Assembly (NCBI RefSeq): GCF_014145335.1
Contig: NZ_JACIVI010000001.1
Coordinates: 124,001-188,000, forward strand
Length of the DNA: 64,000 nucleotides
Source of the DNA: Aquariibacter albus
Lineage (GTDB): Bacteria > Pseudomonadota > Gammaproteobacteria > Burkholderiales > Burkholderiaceae_C
Reading direction: 5' to 3'
Each line of letters begins with the position of its first letter. Within the stretch, counting starts at the first letter, position 1. The notes under the pieces were generated by a model, which had not been told where the DNA came from, did not search any database, and saw nothing but the letters and a program-made list of their open reading frames with translations. The translations under genes were made by a program, and so were the position numbers. This document shows positions 20,805 to 32,427 of the stretch, piece by piece.

Positions 20805-22370
20805 TCAGCCACGTCGCGCGAAGGCGCGCAGCCGCAGGCCCAGGCCGGCCAGGAGGGCCAAGTAGCCCAGGCCGGCAGCCAGCAGCACACCGGCCAGCCA
20901 GGCGGTGCGCAGGCCCTCCTGCTGGCCGAGCGCGATCCAGTCCAGCCGCCGCGCGGCCTGGTCCAGCGCCAGGCCCAGGCCGGCACTGCCCGCCAGGACC
21001 TGCAGGCCGAAACGCCCCCAGCCCGGCTGGGGCTGCCAGCTGCCGCGCCGCCACAGACCGATCAACAGGGCCCCTGCATTCACCAGCGCGGCCACCCCGA
21101 TCGACAGGGCCAGCCCGGCATGGCCGAGGCGCGGCACGAAGACCAGGTTCAGCAGCTGCGTCAGCAGCAGCACCCCGACGGCCACCTTGACCGGCGTCCG
21201 CAGGTCGCCCTTCGCATAGAAGCCGGGGGTCAGCACCTTCAGGGCGACCAGGCCCAGCAGGCCGAATCCATAGCCCTGCAGCGCGCGCACGGTCTGCGCC
21301 ACGTCCTCGGCGGCAAAGGCCCCGCGGTGGTACAGCACGGCCACCAGGGCCTCCGGAAAGACCAGCAGCGCGACCGCACAGGGCAGGGCCAGCATCAGCA
21401 CCAGGCGCAGGCCCCAGTCCAGCAGGCCGGCGTAGCGGCCGCCATCGCCTCCGGCCTGGGCCGCGGCAAGCTGCGGCAGCAGCACGACGCCCAGCGCCAC
21501 GCCGAGCAGCGCGGTCGGGAACTCCATCAGCCGGTCCGCATAGGTCAGCCAGGACACGGCGCCGGCGCCGAGCTGGGTGGCGATCTGCGTGTTGATCAGC
21601 AGCGAGATCTGCGCAACCGAGACACCCAGCAGCGCGGGCCCCATCGCCCGGAAGATCCGCCGCACCCCCTCGTGCCGCCAGGCCGCAGCCAGGGTGGCCG
21701 GCCGCAGGCCCAGGCGTGGCATCAGGCCCAGGCGGGCCAGCGCGGGCCCCTGCACCGCCAGCTGCAGCACGCCGCCGACCATCACCCCCACGGCCAGCGC
21801 ATGCACCGGGGGCCAGCCCAGGCGCTCAAACAGGGGCAGGCCATAGAGCGCCGCACCAATCACCGAGGCATTGAGCAGCACCGGCGTGGCCGCAGGCACC
21901 GCGAAGCGCTTCCACGTGTTCAGCACGCCGGCCGACAGCGCGACCAGCGACATGCAGGCGATGTAGGGAAACATGATCCGCGTCATCGCGACCGCCGCAT
22001 CGAAACTGCCGGCTTCCTTCAAGCCGGAGGCGATCAGCCAGACCAGGCCGGGCGCCGCCAGCACGCCGAGCAGGCTGGTCGCGATCAGCACCCAGAACAG
22101 CACGGTGGCGACGGCATCGATCAGGCGGTGGGTTGACTCGTCGCCCTCCTGCGCGCGGCAGGCGGCCAGCAGGGGCACGAAGGCCTGCGAGAACGCCCCT
22201 TCGGCGAACAGCCGGCGCAGCAGGTTGGGCAGGCGGAAGGCGACGTTGAATGCATCGGTAAGGGCGCTCGCGCCGAAGGCGGCGGCGACGGCCTGTTCCC
22301 GGACCAGGCCGGTGATGCGCGAGACCAGGGTCAGCAGGGAAACGGTGGAGGCGGCGCGCAGCAGGTTCAT
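20805..22370 (-). CDS. murJ: Lipid II flippase MurJ
   Basis: Flips the peptidoglycan precursor lipid II across the inner membrane. The 521-residue, roughly 14-helix protein starts MNLLRAASTVSLLTLVSRIT. It carries the conserved LVREQAVAAAFGASALTDAF and LPNLLRRLFAEGAFSQAFVP segments, including the arginines of the MOP cavity. It is divergent from rpsT, the standard arrangement in betaproteobacteria. Confidence 0.95.
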   Translation of the reverse strand: MNLLRAASTVSLLTLVSRITGLVREQAVAAAFGASALTDAFNVAFRLPNLLRRLFAEGAFSQAFVPLLAACRAQEGDESTHRLIDAVATVLFWVLIATSLLGVLAAPGLVWLIASGLKEAGSFDAAVAMTRIMFPYIACMSLVALSAGVLNTWKRFAVPAATPVLLNASVIGAALYGLPLFERLGWPPVHALAVGVMVGGVLQLAVQGPALARLGLMPRLGLRPATLAAAWRHEGVRRIFRAMGPALLGVSVAQISLLINTQIATQLGAGAVSWLTYADRLMEFPTALLGVALGVVLLPQLAAAQAGGDGGRYAGLLDWGLRLVLMLALPCAVALLVFPEALVAVLYHRGAFAAEDVAQTVRALQGYGFGLLGLVALKVLTPGFYAKGDLRTPVKVAVGVLLLTQLLNLVFVPRLGHAGLALSIGVAALVNAGALLIGLWRRGSWQPQPGWGRFGLQVLAGSAGLGLALDQAARRLDWIALGQQEGLRTAWLAGVLLAAGLGYLALLAGLGLRLRAFARRG

Positions 22371-22431
22371 GGGCAGGGCCGGCAGCGCGGCAGGCGCGCA
22401 TCCGGCAGGGGTTCGCAGTTCGGCTTTCGTG

Positions 22432-22438
22432 TTAATAT
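22432..22438 (+). promoter_or_regulatory. Candidate -10 element of rpsT
   Basis: TTAATAT is the only AT-rich hexamer in the 101-base murJ-rpsT gap and lies 33 bases before the rpsT ATG. TTCGCA at 22412-22417 is a weak -35 at 15-base spacing. Confidence 0.4.
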
Positions 22439-22471
22439 CGCAGGCTTTCCACCCGGAACCACAGATTTTCC

Positions 22472-22777
22472 ATGGCCACCTCCGCCAAAGCCAAGAAGAA
22501 GACGGTCCGCATCGCGTCGGGCCGCAAGCGCGCCCGTCAGGACGTCAAGCTCAACGCCGCCAACAGCTCGCTGCGCTCGCGTTTTCGCACCGCCATCAAG
22601 GGCGTGCTGAAGGCTGTCGCCGCCGGTGACAAGGCCGTCGCCCAGGACACCTTCAAGAATGCCCAGCGCGTGATCGACTCGATCGCCGACAAGGGCATCT
22701 TCCACAAGAACAAGGCCGCTCGCTACAAGAGCCGCCTGTCGGCCAAGGTCAAGGCCCTGTCGGCCGCTGCCGCCTGA
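22472..22777 (+). CDS. rpsT: 30S ribosomal protein S20
   Basis: Primary-binding 30S subunit protein that contacts 16S rRNA. The 101-residue, strongly basic protein begins [20 protein letters not shown]. It contains the conserved [10 protein letters not shown] and [20 protein letters not shown]. It is somewhat longer than the 87-residue E. coli protein, as in other betaproteobacteria. It is followed by a strong intrinsic terminator at 22828. Confidence 0.97.
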   Translation: MATSAKAKKKTVRIASGRKRARQDVKLNAANSSLRSRFRTAIKGVLKAVAAGDKAVAQDTFKNAQRVIDSIADKGIFHKNKAARYKSRLSAKVKALSAAAA

Positions 22778-22827
22778 TCGACGACGTCCGGGTGGAGCCG
22801 GCGCCCCCTGGCGATCCGGCATCCGAG

Positions 22828-22854
22828 AAGGGCCTGCGCAAGCAGGCCCTTTTT
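22828..22854 (+). terminator. Intrinsic terminator of rpsT
   Basis: AAGGGCCTGC pairs with GCAGGCCCTT around a GCAA tetraloop, a ten-base-pair stem that runs into a T-tract. It lies 50 bases after the rpsT stop and also separates rpsT from the convergent spoT. Confidence 0.92.
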
Positions 22855-22882
22855 GCTTGGTGCGGTCCGACTGAGATCCAGC

Positions 22883-25204
<2,322 letters not shown>

Positions 25205-25371
25205 GGGCTCATGGTAGCGGAGCCCCTGTCACCGCCACGACACAGGGGTGCCGCGCCGGTGCATGGCCGCCATGGCCTGGGGCCTTCGTCCCTCGCCATG
25301 CACCGATCCGGGGCCATGGGCTCCGGTATGGCTCCAGGCCGTTTCAGCCGGTTTCCGTCGCCATCGGACAC

Positions 25372-25396
25372 AAAAAAGCCCGCTCGAGGCGGGCTT
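25372..25396 (-). terminator. Intrinsic terminator after rpoZ
   Basis: On the minus strand AAGCCCGC, a five-base loop and GCGGGCTT form an eight-base-pair stem followed by TTTTTTG. It lies 33 bases after the rpoZ stop. spoT therefore probably needs its own promoter or readthrough. Confidence 0.9.
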
Positions 25397-25428
25397 GCTG
25401 GCGGACCGGCCTTCCGGCCGGCCGTGGC

Positions 25429-25632
25429 TCAGAGCGGCACCTTGCGCAGCATCTCCAGGCCGACCTGGCCCCCGGCGATCTCGCGCAGCGCGGTCACGCC
25501 GGGCTTGTTCTTGCTCTCGATCTTGGGCGCGTGGCCCTGGCTCAGCATGCGGGCGCGGTAGGTCGCGGCCAGCACGAGCTGGAATCGGTTGGGGATGCGG
25601 GACAGGCAGTCTTCGACCGTGATGCGGGCCAT
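25429..25632 (-). CDS. rpoZ: RNA polymerase omega subunit
   Basis: Small subunit that helps assemble the beta-prime subunit and forms part of a ppGpp site. The 67-residue protein starts [20 protein letters not shown] and has the conserved [25 protein letters not shown] completes the family pattern. The ATG at 25632 gives exactly the family N-terminus. It lies between gmk and spoT. Confidence 0.95.
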   Translation of the reverse strand: MARITVEDCLSRIPNRFQLVLAATYRARMLSQGHAPKIESKNKPGVTALREIAGGQVGLEMLRKVPL

Positions 25633-25711
25633 CGTGAACGCTCCAGGGGGGCACCGTCGTGCGGCGGGTCGGCGCGGCAAGCGCCGGGGCGGCGGGGGCG
25701 CGGCGCCCGCC

Positions 25712-26356
25712 TCAGGCCAGCCCGAGGGCGGCAAAGACGAGCGGCTTGCCTTGCCGCTGAACCGCGTATCTTAGTCGCTGCGCGCGGACCACGGTCGCCA
25801 GGTCCTCGAGCGCGCGGCCGAAATCGGCGTTGATCACCAGGTAGTCGAAGTGCTCGGCCTGTGCCACCTCGTGGCGCGCATTGCGCAGGCGGGTTGCGAT
25901 GACCTCGGCCCCGTCCTCGCCCCGGCCGTGGAGGCGGCGCGCCAGTTCGTCCCAGCTCGGCGGCAGGATGAAGATCAGCACCGCATGGGCGAACAGGCGC
26001 TTGATCTGCAGCGCGCCCTGCCAGTCCACCTCCAGCACCACGTCCTCGCCCGCGCTCAGCCGCTGCTCGATGGCCGCGCGGGAGGTGCCGTAGAAATTGC
26101 CATGCACCTCGGCCCACTCGAAGAAGTCGCCGGCCGCCACCATGGCGTCGAAGCGCGCACGGTCGACGAAGTGATAGGCCACTCCGTCCTGCTCCTGCCC
26201 GCGCGGCGCCCGGGTCGTGTGCGAGACCGAGACCGCCAGCCCCGCATCGTCCGCCAGCAGGGCCTTGACCAGGCTGGACTTGCCGGCCCCGCTGGGGGCC
26301 GAGACGACGAAGAGGTTGCCGGGCAGGGCGGTCGGGGGCAGGGGGCTGGGAGACAT
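25712..26356 (-). CDS. gmk: Guanylate kinase
   Basis: Phosphorylates GMP to GDP. The 214-residue protein has the P-loop [15 protein letters not shown] near residue 20. The GMP-binding segment is [20 protein letters not shown], followed by [13 protein letters not shown] and [14 protein letters not shown]. Directly upstream of rpoZ and spoT in the same direction, it forms the usual gmk-rpoZ-spoT group. yicC, often next to gmk, is instead at 45587. Confidence 0.95.
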   Translation of the reverse strand: MSPSPLPPTALPGNLFVVSAPSGAGKSSLVKALLADDAGLAVSVSHTTRAPRGQEQDGVAYHFVDRARFDAMVAAGDFFEWAEVHGNFYGTSRAAIEQRLSAGEDVVLEVDWQGALQIKRLFAHAVLIFILPPSWDELARRLHGRGEDGAEVIATRLRNARHEVAQAEHFDYLVINADFGRALEDLATVVRAQRLRYAVQRQGKPLVFAALGLA

Positions 26357-26450
26357 CGCGGCGACGGGGCGGAAGCGGGGCGGGCGCGGCGCAGGGTGCG
26401 CCGGGCCGGGGGCCGAAGTATCCCCGCCCGAAGCCGGTCCGCGACCGCCC

Positions 26451-27062
26451 TCAGCCGCAGCCCAGCCCGGCGTGCTCGATGTGCGCGACGATGGCGTCCA
26501 GGCCCTGCCCGGTCTTCATGTCGCTGAAGACCACCGGCCGGCTGCCGCGCTGCGCCCGGGCGTCCCGTGCCATCACCTCCAGCGAGGCGCCGACATGGGG
26601 CGCCAGGTCGGTCTTGTTGATCACCAGCAGGTCCGACTTGCAGATGCCCGGCCCGCCCTTGCGCGGCACCTTGTCGCCGCCGGCCACATCGATCACATAG
26701 ATCGTCAGGTCCGACAGCTCGGGGCTGAAGGTCGCGGCCAGGTTGTCGCCGCCGCTCTCGATGAAGACGATGTCCAGGTCCGGGAAGCGGCGGTGCAGGC
26801 GGTCGACCGCCTCCAGGTTGATCGAGGCGTCCTCGCGGATCGCCGTGTGCGGGCAGCCGCCGGTCTCCACGCCGAGGATGCGGTCCGGGCTCAGCGCCTG
26901 GTGCTTGACCAGGAAGGCCGCATCTTCCTCGGTGTAGATGTCGTTGGCGACGATGGCCAGCTTGTACTTCTCGCGCATCGCGATCGCCAGGGCCAGGGTC
27001 AGGGCCGTCTTGCCGGAGCCGACCGGGCCGCCGATGCCGACGCGCAGGGGGGAGCTGCTCAT
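26451..27062 (-). CDS. ureG: Urease accessory GTPase UreG
   Basis: SIMIBI-class GTPase that drives nickel transfer into urease. The 203-residue protein has the P-loop [13 protein letters not shown] near residue 10. [18 protein letters not shown] carries the Cys-Pro-His metal-binding motif, and INKTDLAP is the guanine-specificity motif. It is the last gene of the urease run, 50 bases after ureF and 94 bases before gmk. Confidence 0.96.
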   Translation of the reverse strand: MSSSPLRVGIGGPVGSGKTALTLALAIAMREKYKLAIVANDIYTEEDAAFLVKHQALSPDRILGVETGGCPHTAIREDASINLEAVDRLHRRFPDLDIVFIESGGDNLAATFSPELSDLTIYVIDVAGGDKVPRKGGPGICKSDLLVINKTDLAPHVGASLEVMARDARAQRGSRPVVFSDMKTGQGLDAIVAHIEHAGLGCG

Positions 27063-27112
27063 GGGGTGCTTGCTCGAAGGTGAAGGGAAGGGGAGGGTTC
27101 GTTCCCGCCGGC

Positions 27113-27838
27113 TCAGCTGCGGAAAATGCGGTTGATCTGCACTTCGTGCCGGCTGGCGGCCAGGCCCAGGCCGGGGGCCAGGCCGCCGAGCGCGGCCTCG
27201 CCGCCACCGGCCAGCGTGCGCCCTGTGGCCACCCAGTCCGGCAGCCGGTCGCCCAGGCGCAGCAGCAGGCGCTGCCCTTCGGTCTGGCCCAGCGGGATCA
27301 GCTTGACCGCGGCCATCACCTGGTTCTCGGCCCAGGACCAAGCGTGGCCCAGCAGGGCCTCTTCCGGATCCAGGTCCCAGGCCCAGGCCAGGCCGGCGTG
27401 CAGGACCAGGAAGCCCGGCGGCTCGATGGCCGGCAGCAGGGCCTGCTGCGCCGGACCGAAGGCGCCCAGATCGCGTGCCAGCCGGGCCAGCGACCAGCCC
27501 ATCTGCAAGGCCTCGGCGCGCAGCTCGGCCCCTTCGCGGCTGGCCAGGTGCAGGTCGTTGACGGCCTGCAGCGCGGCGGCATCGCCGGCCTGCCAGGCGG
27601 CATGGGCGCGCCACCACAGCGGCGCTTCCAGCTGCGCATAGGGGCCGGCCCCCAGGCTCTCGATCCAGTCGCCGGCCGTGGCCGCGTCGCAGATCCAGCC
27701 CGCTTCCAGCGCCGATTCCAGGCCCTGCGAATAGCTGAAGGCCCCGACCGGCAGCGTCGGGCTGCTGAGCTGCATCAGCCGCGCCAGCGCGGCGGCCCGG
27801 GCCGGACCGGCCACCGGCCGGGGCAGGACATCGGCCAT
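27113..27838 (-). CDS. ureF: Urease accessory protein UreF
   Basis: Scaffold of the UreDFG activation complex that gates GTP hydrolysis by UreG. The 241-residue all-helical protein contains [20 protein letters not shown] and [12 protein letters not shown], the family hallmark. The C-terminal [13 protein letters not shown], typically Ser/Arg-rich, contacts UreG. Its start lies five bases from the ureE stop, so the two are probably coupled. Confidence 0.94.
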   Translation of the reverse strand: MADVLPRPVAGPARAAALARLMQLSSPTLPVGAFSYSQGLESALEAGWICDAATAGDWIESLGAGPYAQLEAPLWWRAHAAWQAGDAAALQAVNDLHLASREGAELRAEALQMGWSLARLARDLGAFGPAQQALLPAIEPPGFLVLHAGLAWAWDLDPEEALLGHAWSWAENQVMAAVKLIPLGQTEGQRLLLRLGDRLPDWVATGRTLAGGGEAALGGLAPGLGLAASRHEVQINRIFRS

Positions 27839-27843
27839 GCGAC

Positions 27844-28644
27844 TCAGTCCCCCTTCGGCGGCACTTCGCCGTAGCTGTGGATGGTCGGCCCGCGGCGCTG
27901 GAGGGTGATCGGCTGCGGCGCCGACCCCCCATGGCCGCAGCCCGGGCCGTGGACATGGCCCGGTGCCCCGTGCGGCGGATTCACCGCGGCGGGGGCCGGG
28001 CGGTGCGCGTGGTCGTGGCCGTGGCCGTGCTCGTGCTCGTGCTCGTGCTCGTGGCCGTGGCCGTGGCCGTGGCCGTGGCCGTGCGCGTGGCCGTGCGAGC
28101 AGCCGGGGCCGTGCACATGCCCGGGCGCGCCATGCGGCGGGTTCACGCCGCCCGCGGCGGCCGGGGCGTGATCGGGCCCGTGATCGTGCCCATGCGCGTG
28201 CCCTCCGCCATAGGCCCCGCCCTCGGGCTCGAAGGGCGCGCGCAGGCGCTGGCAGCGGCCGCCCAGGCCGCGGACCATCGCTTCGAGCACCGGGTCGGCC
28301 GCGATGCGCAGCCAGCGCGCCGCCACCTGCACCGCCACATGGCGGTTGCCCAGGTGGTAGGCGATGGCCATCAGGCGCTCGGGCGCGTCCGCCGTCAGGT
28401 GGACCACGGCCTCGCGGGCGGCCTGCACCTGCACCGGCGGCCCGCCCTCGGGGCCGACCAGCCAGTCGCCATCGCGCAGCACCCGGCCGCGCGGCAGGTC
28501 GAGCAGGGCCTCGCGCCCGTCGTCCAGCGTGACCCGCTGGCGGGTGACCTGGCGCCGCTCGAAGGGCAGGGTCAGGGTGCTCGTGCCGGCCGGGTCCGCG
28601 GGGGGCGACGGCAGGGTCTGGGTCAGGGTCGGGATCTGGGACAT
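27844..28644 (-). CDS. ureE: Urease nickel metallochaperone UreE with a long histidine-rich tail
   Basis: Delivers nickel to the UreDFG-urease complex. Residues 24-140 are the two-domain UreE core. The Ni-binding segment is [13 protein letters not shown], with His97 and His102. The unusual part is the tail from residue 149: 28 histidines in the next 90 residues. A near-alternating His tract (184-214) lies between two identical 16-residue units (167-182 and 221-236, [16 protein letters not shown]). At 266 residues it is much longer than the roughly 160-residue Klebsiella protein. The tail probably stores several nickel ions. It sits between ureC and ureF. Confidence 0.93.
   Translation of the reverse strand: MSQIPTLTQTLPSPPADPAGTSTLTLPFERRQVTRQRVTLDDGREALLDLPRGRVLRDGDWLVGPEGGPPVQVQAAREAVVHLTADAPERLMAIAYHLGNRHVAVQVAARWLRIAADPVLEAMVRGLGGRCQRLRAPFEPEGGAYGGGHAHGHDHGPDHAPAAAGGVNPPHGAPGHVHGPGCSHGHAHGHGHGHGHGHEHEHEHEHGHGHDHAHRPAPAAVNPPHGAPGHVHGPGCGHGGSAPQPITLQRRGPTIHSYGEVPPKGD
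27937..28146 (-). repeat. Direct repeats and a hexamer tract inside ureE
   Basis: Two 48-base copies (27937-27984 and 28099-28146) encode an identical 16-residue peptide with silent differences between them. They flank a degenerate six-base tandem tract (28003-28095; GTGGCC/GTGCTC units on the plus strand) that encodes Gly-His and Glu-His pairs. Such a tract is prone to slippage in steps of two residues, keeping frame. Confidence 0.85.
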
Positions 28645-28702
28645 GGACGGATTGGACCGCAGCGCGCGCCGGGCGGTGGCGGCAGGGCGCGCGGACCGGG
28701 CT

Positions 28703-30427
28703 TCAGAACAGGAAGTAGCGCTGCGCCATGGGCAGCACGGTGGCCGGCTCGCAGACCAGCAACTGGCCGTCGGCATGCACGAGATAGGTCTCCGGATCGA
28801 CCTGGATGCTCGGCTGCCAGGCGTTGTGGACCATGTCCTTCTTGCCGATGTTGCGGGTGTTCTTCACCGCCACCAGCGGTTTGCGCAGGCCCAGGCCCTG
28901 CACGGCCGGGTTGGCCAGACCGGCCTGCGAGACGAAGGTCAGCGAGGTGGCCAGCGCGCCGCCGTAGCTGCCGAACATCGGCCGGCTGTGCACCGGCTGC
29001 GGCGTCGGGATGGAGGCGTTGGCATCGCCCATCAGCGCCGCGGCGATCATGCCGCCCTTGAGGATCAGCGAGGGCTTCACGCCGAAGAAGGCCGGCCGCC
29101 ACAGCACCAGGTCGGCCAGCTTGCCGGGCTCGACCGAGCCGACCACATGGCCCACGCCGTGGGCGATCGCCGGGTTGATCGTGTACTTCGCGATGTAGCG
29201 CTTGATGCGGAAGTTGTCGTTGCGCGCCAGCGCATCGACGCCGCCGCCCAGCGGCGGCGCCAGGTGGCCGCGCTGCTGCTTCATCTTGTGCGCCGTCTGC
29301 CAGGTGCGCAGCGGCACCTCGCCCACCCGGCCCATGGCCTGGCTGTCCGAGGAGATCATCGAGAAGGCGCCCAGGTCGTGCAGCATGTCCTCGGCAGCGA
29401 TGGTCTCGCGGCGGATCCGGCTCTCGGCGAAGGCCACGTCCTCGGCGATGGCCGGGTCGAGGTGGTGGCAGACCATCAGCATGTCGAGGTGCTCGTCGAC
29501 GGTGTTGACGGTGTAGGGCCGCGTCGGATTGGTGCTGGAGGGCAGCACATTGGGCTCGCCCGCCGCGCGGATGATGTCCGGCGCATGGCCGCCGCCGGCC
29601 CCTTCCGTGTGATACGTGTGGATGGTGCGGCCCTTGAAGGCGGCGATCGTGTCCTCGACGAAGCCGCACTCGTTGAGCGTGTCGGTGTGGATGGCGACCT
29701 GCGTGTCGGTGGCCTCGGCCACGCCCAGGCAGCAGTCGATCGCGGCGGGTGTCGTGCCCCAGTCCTCGTGCAGCTTCAGGCCGATCGCGCCGGCCTCGAT
29801 CTGCTCCATCAGCGGCTCGGGCCGGCTCGCATTGCCCTTGCCGAGAAAGCCCAGGTTCATCGGGAAGGCGTCGGCGGCCTGCAGCATGCGGTGCATGTGC
29901 CAGGGGCCGGGCGTGCAAGTGGTCGCGCAGGTGCCGGTGGCCGGGCCGGTGCCGCCGCCGATCATGGTGGTGACGCCGGACATCAGCGCCTCCTCGATCT
30001 GCTGCGGGCAGATGAAGTGGATGTGGCTGTCGATGCCGCCGGCCGTCACGATCAGGCCCTCGCCCGCGATCACCTCGGTGCCCGGTCCGATGGGGATGGT
30101 CACGCCCGGCTGGATGTCCGGGTTGCCCGCCTTGCCGATCGTCTGAATCAGTCCGCCCTTCAGGCCGATGTCGGCCTTCACGATGCCCCAGTGGTCAACG
30201 ATCAGCGCGTTCGTGATCACCGTGTCGGCCACCTCGGCCGACAGGCCCTGGCCCTGGCCCATGCCGTCGCGGATGACCTTGCCGCCGCCGAACTTCACCT
30301 CCTCGCCGGGGATCGTGAAGTCGCGCTCCACCTCCAGGATCAGGTCGGTGTCGGCCAGGCGCAGGCGGTCGCCGACGGTCGGGCCGAACATCTCGGCATA
30401 GGCGCGGCGGCTGATCTTCAGGGCCAT
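28703..30427 (-). CDS. ureC: Urease catalytic subunit alpha
   Basis: Hydrolyses urea to ammonia and carbamate at a dinickel centre. The 574-residue protein opens [20 protein letters not shown]. Nickel ligands are visible in [12 protein letters not shown], the carbamylated Lys in [11 protein letters not shown], and IHTDTLNE and [11 protein letters not shown]. The flap region MVCHHLDP holds the mobile Cys and catalytic His. All expected catalytic residues are present. A 58-base gap separates its stop from the ureE start. Confidence 0.98.
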   Translation of the reverse strand: MALKISRRAYAEMFGPTVGDRLRLADTDLILEVERDFTIPGEEVKFGGGKVIRDGMGQGQGLSAEVADTVITNALIVDHWGIVKADIGLKGGLIQTIGKAGNPDIQPGVTIPIGPGTEVIAGEGLIVTAGGIDSHIHFICPQQIEEALMSGVTTMIGGGTGPATGTCATTCTPGPWHMHRMLQAADAFPMNLGFLGKGNASRPEPLMEQIEAGAIGLKLHEDWGTTPAAIDCCLGVAEATDTQVAIHTDTLNECGFVEDTIAAFKGRTIHTYHTEGAGGGHAPDIIRAAGEPNVLPSSTNPTRPYTVNTVDEHLDMLMVCHHLDPAIAEDVAFAESRIRRETIAAEDMLHDLGAFSMISSDSQAMGRVGEVPLRTWQTAHKMKQQRGHLAPPLGGGVDALARNDNFRIKRYIAKYTINPAIAHGVGHVVGSVEPGKLADLVLWRPAFFGVKPSLILKGGMIAAALMGDANASIPTPQPVHSRPMFGSYGGALATSLTFVSQAGLANPAVQGLGLRKPLVAVKNTRNIGKKDMVHNAWQPSIQVDPETYLVHADGQLLVCEPATVLPMAQRYFLF

Positions 30428-30494
30428 GGCGGGGGCTCCTCGTGGGGACCGGGGCGGATCGGTTCGGGGCGGGGTGGGGTTCGCGGTCGGCGCT

Positions 30495-30734
30495 TCAGTC
30501 CGGGCGGTGGCGCCCGGCTTCGCGGCGGGCCCGGGCCGCGGCGCCGCGGCGCGCCAGCAGCAGGCCGGCGACGACGGCGCCGAGCAGCATGGCCAGGTGG
30601 TCGGGCTCGCCGAGCAGGTGCATCAGCGCGTCCAGCAGGCCGCCGTGATGCTCGCCCGGGTGGGCCAGGGCGGCGCCGGGCGCAACGGCCAGCAGGGCCA
30701 AAAGGGCGGGCAGGGCGGAGCGGAATCGGACCAT
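30495..30734 (-). CDS. Short HupE/UreJ-like membrane protein
   Basis: A 79-residue protein between ureB and ureC. A signal peptide ends at ALAHPGEHH, so a His-rich motif would be at the mature N-terminus. [19 protein letters not shown] resembles the DHLLAM helix of HupE/UreJ nickel permeases, and a basic tail follows. Full-length UreJ is roughly 190 residues, so this is a half-size relative or remnant. I chose the ATG at 30734 because GGAG lies six bases before it; an ATG at 30746 lacks a ribosome site. A nickel role is inferred. Confidence 0.65.
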   Translation of the reverse strand: MVRFRSALPALLALLAVAPGAALAHPGEHHGGLLDALMHLLGEPDHLAMLLGAVVAGLLLARRGAAARARREAGRHRPD

Positions 30735-30828
30735 TGGGGTCTCCATGCAGGGGCAGAGAAAAGGAAGGGGGAGGCGCGGGGGGCGGGAAGACAGGCGGGC
30801 CGGGTCCTGCGCGGACGGCCCGCGCCGC

Positions 30829-31134
30829 TCAGAGCGGGCCCATCACCTCAGCCCGGAAGCCGACCACCACGCGCGCGCCGGCCAGGGCCACCAGCTCGAC
30901 GCGCCGCGTCTGCCCCGGTTCGAAACGCACCGCCGTGCCGGCGGCGATGTTCAGGCGGAAGCCGCGTGCGGCCGTGCGGTCGAAGGCCAGCGCCGGATTG
31001 GTCTCGGCGAAGTGGTAGTGCGAGCCCACCTGGATCGGCCGGTCGCCGGTGTTGGCCACGTCCAGCGTCAGCGTCGGGCGGCCGACGTTCAGCTCGATCT
31101 CGCCCTCGGCGGGCAGCAGTTCGCCGGGAATCAT
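30829..31134 (-). CDS. ureB: Urease subunit beta
   Basis: Structural subunit of the urease trimer. The 101-residue protein begins [20 protein letters not shown] and has the conserved [19 protein letters not shown]. Its short length and separation from ureA are normal for proteobacterial three-subunit ureases. It lies 13 bases after ureA. Confidence 0.96.
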   Translation of the reverse strand: MIPGELLPAEGEIELNVGRPTLTLDVANTGDRPIQVGSHYHFAETNPALAFDRTAARGFRLNIAAGTAVRFEPGQTRRVELVALAGARVVVGFRAEVMGPL

Positions 31135-31147
31135 GGGAGACCTCCGC

Positions 31148-31450
31148 TCAGACGATGGGCTGGTGGACGGTGACCAGCTTGGTCCCGTCCGGGAAGGTGG
31201 CCTCGACCTGGATCTCGGGGATCAGCTCGGCGATGCCGTCCATCACGTCCTCGCGGCCCAGCACCTCGCGGCCGGCGGCCATCAGCTCGGCCACCGTGCG
31301 GCCGTCGCGCGCGCCTTCCAGGATGGCGGCGGTGATCAGGGCCACCGCCTCGGGGTGGTTGAGCTTCAGGCCGCGGGCCCGGCGGCGCTCGGCCAGCAGG
31401 GCGGCGGTGAAGATCAGCAGCTTGTCTTTCTCGCGCGGGGTCAGGTCCAT
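31148..31450 (-). CDS. ureA: Urease subunit gamma
   Basis: Smallest structural urease subunit. The 100-residue protein starts [20 protein letters not shown] and contains [20 protein letters not shown]. The end [16 protein letters not shown] matches the family. It follows ureD after 99 bases. Confidence 0.97.
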   Translation of the reverse strand: MDLTPREKDKLLIFTAALLAERRRARGLKLNHPEAVALITAAILEGARDGRTVAELMAAGREVLGREDVMDGIAELIPEIQVEATFPDGTKLVTVHQPIV

Positions 31451-31549
31451 GGCGGTCGGGGCAGGGCGGGGACGGGGCCGTGTCGCTTCGAAGCGGGGAG
31501 GCGATCTTGGCAGATCGTGCTGCGGCGGGAGGGGGCGGGCGGCGGCGGA

Positions 31550-32416
31550 TCAGGTCTGCCAGATCCGCAGCGGCAGCGCCTCGCGGCCCAGGGCCAGCGG
31601 CCGCAGCCGCGCCCAGGCCGCCAGCAGGTGGGCGCGCACCGCCGCCGCGCTGGCGCCGCGCGCGCGCAGCAGCAGCACGCGCGGCAGGGCGGTGGCGCCG
31701 GCTTCCACGCCGGGCGGGGGCCTCAGGCTGCGGCAGGCGGCCAGCCAGTCGGCGGCAATCGCCGGGCCCGCCAGCACCAGGCTGCCGAAGGCCGGCTGGC
31801 CGTGCAGGCCGGCCGGGCGGGCCAGGCCGGGGTCGCCGCCGGTCCAGCCGCCCTGCTCGAACCACAGCGGCCGGCCGGCCGCGTCGTCGATGCGGCTGCC
31901 GAGCTGCACGCGGCCCTGGGTGAAATGTTCGCCACGGGCCTGGCGGCCCAGCACGGTCACCTCCAGGCCCAGCCAGCAGGCGCCGTCGGCCAGGCGGATG
32001 CGGTTGTGCATCGTGGCCTCGGCGCCGTCGAAGACGATGCTTTCCTGCGGCAGCCACTCGATCACGCTGCCCTCGGCCAGGGTGGCCTGCAGATCCTGCC
32101 GGGCCGGGCGGCCGGCGGCGCGATACCACTTGCCGGCGCCTGGCGTGCTGAGCTGGGCGAAGGCGCCGGGGCCGCTGTCGAGCGTGATCGTCAGCCGGTC
32201 GCCGCCCGCGATGCCGCCCGGCGGATGCAGCACCAGCACCTGGCAGACGCCCGGGCCCTCGGGATGGAAGCTGCGCTGCACGCGCAGCGGGCCCTGGTGG
32301 CGGGCCCGTCGCAGGCGGCTGCGGCCGTCGAGGGCATCGAAACCCAGGTGCAGTTGGGCATCCCAGCCCTGGCCGGTGGCGGGGGGCTGCAGCTCATGGG
32401 TTTCGGCGCGACGCAT
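31550..32416 (-). CDS. ureD: Urease accessory protein UreD
   Basis: Binds apo-urease and forms the tunnel through which nickel passes from UreG. The 288-residue protein contains LHPPGGIAGGDRLTI and STPGAGKWYRA. LPQESIVFDGA completes the family pattern. Its start is only 12 bases from the urtE stop, so transporter and urease genes appear to form one transcription unit. Confidence 0.94.
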   Translation of the reverse strand: MRRAETHELQPPATGQGWDAQLHLGFDALDGRSRLRRARHQGPLRVQRSFHPEGPGVCQVLVLHPPGGIAGGDRLTITLDSGPGAFAQLSTPGAGKWYRAAGRPARQDLQATLAEGSVIEWLPQESIVFDGAEATMHNRIRLADGACWLGLEVTVLGRQARGEHFTQGRVQLGSRIDDAAGRPLWFEQGGWTGGDPGLARPAGLHGQPAFGSLVLAGPAIAADWLAACRSLRPPPGVEAGATALPRVLLLRARGASAAAVRAHLLAAWARLRPLALGREALPLRIWQT

Positions 32417-32427
32417 GGGGGCGAAGG

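Noticed and set aside
28003-28095. Short tandem repeats resembling a CRISPR or minisatellite array
   Set aside because: The six-base units are codons for alternating His-Gly and His-Glu in the UreE tail. There are no spacers of CRISPR size and no cas genes.
27877-29061. A 394-codon plus-strand frame with long Val/Ala/Arg runs opposite ureE and ureC
   Set aside because: It is the complement of the His-rich ureE tail and ureC, and it lacks a ribosome site and any family motif.
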